Shown here: positions 63,606-64,000 of the stretch, piece by piece
Numbering within the stretch: the first letter of the stretch is position 1
Layout of the letters: each line of letters starts with the position of its first letter
From: Bauldia litoralis
GTDB taxonomy: Bacteria; Pseudomonadota; Alphaproteobacteria; Rhizobiales; Kaistiaceae
Length of the DNA: 64,000 bases
Direction: 5' to 3'
Assembly: GCF_900104485.1 (NCBI RefSeq)
Contig: NZ_FMXQ01000005.1
Coordinates: forward strand, 248,001-312,000
Notes under the pieces: generated by a model
The model's database searches: none
Told to the model about the DNA's origin: nothing
Seen by the model: only the letters and a program-made list of their open reading frames with translations
Position numbers and translations under genes: made by a program

Positions 63606-64000
63606 CCCGACGGAGATCGAGACGGGAAACCGACCGATCCGCACTGATGGGCGTGCGCCGTCGACTAGCAATTAGTAAGCCGGCAGGTCCTGGAACCGGA
63701 AATCGAAGACCGCGGTTCGTCATGTTCTGGTTGTATGAGCTGCCAATTGAAGCATTGATTAGGCTGGAAACGCCCTGCGGATTCGCCATAAAACCTGAAC
63801 TGCGTTGCTGCATTTTCCCCTCCGAGCCCGACAAAGCAGTGCCCTTTCCTGCGCGCTCAGTACCGACGCAGCCTTGAAAGCTTCGTGCGTCGTCGGTTCT
63901 CGAAAAACTGGTATGATTTTGGCGCTGTCGACCCATATCGACCGAGGCTTCGCTGACGACGGTTCGACTACTTGCCGGGGACCAGAGCTGCCTCGCTCCC
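63606..64000. other. Right-edge stretch without recognised gene
   Basis: 395 bp in which I find no family motif on either strand. Open frames of up to about 130 codons exist but show no conserved residues or ribosome-binding site. It may be more of the degraded insertion region. Confidence 0.5.

Overview
The window is dense, very GC-rich DNA from a Gram-negative bacterium, most likely an alphaproteobacterium of the Hyphomicrobiales (Rhizobiales) type. This rests on the GC-rich codon use, the TamA/TamB outer-membrane assembly pair, rhizobial-style ABC uptake operons, a biuret hydrolase close to the one known from Rhizobium, and intergenic palindromic repeats of the kind found in that order. 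No rRNA, tRNA, CRISPR array or intact insertion sequence was recognised. I do not name a species.

Layout. 1-3124: end of a YcaO/cyclodehydratase (azol(in)e peptide, TOMM) locus cut by the window edge, then hemerythrin, glycosyltransferase and cytochrome c genes. 3268-6747: an enolase-superfamily sugar-acid dehydratase with an IclR regulator, and a lone UgpC-type ATPase. 6970-10909: an aldehyde dehydrogenase and a phosphonate fragment (phnM, phnN, DUF1045) without C-P lyase core genes. 11020-21233: a long minus-strand catabolic operon (two SMP-30 lactonases, a beta-keto acid cleavage enzyme, a 3-hydroxyacid dehydrogenase, an SDR, and a ribose-type ABC transporter whose two permeases are fused), with a divergent GntR regulator. 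21383-23622: kbl-tdh threonine degradation. 23841-30033: tamB and tamA. 30314-39346: kduD, allophanate hydrolase atzF, a LysR-ilvD pair, an SDR-TetR pair and small genes.

39355-51390, with atzF at 31291, looks like a nitrogen-scavenging island. It holds a BMP-type ABC transporter with biuret hydrolase inside its operon, a second triuret/biuret-hydrolase-like cysteine hydrolase, AtzG, AtzE and AtzH homologues, a folate-cyclo-ligase-like protein and an AtzB/TrzN-type amidohydrolase. Together these could take triuret or biuret through carboxybiuret, dicarboxyurea and allophanate to ammonia and CO2. No cyanuric acid hydrolase (AtzD) is present.

51696-61840 is one plus-strand operon: binding protein, two permeases, a small two-helix membrane protein and two ATPases, followed by DhaL, DhaM, HPr, enzyme I, a small HTH-like protein and DhaK. 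It would import a triose or polyol and phosphorylate dihydroxyacetone through its own PTS phosphorelay. From about 61841 to the right edge the DNA is different: decayed IS5-family transposase fragments flank an FkbM methyltransferase gene, and base composition is less GC-rich. This suggests a laterally acquired patch.

The strongest candidates for undescribed biology are the keto-acid operon (11020-20402), the triuret/biuret module and the self-contained Dha operon.
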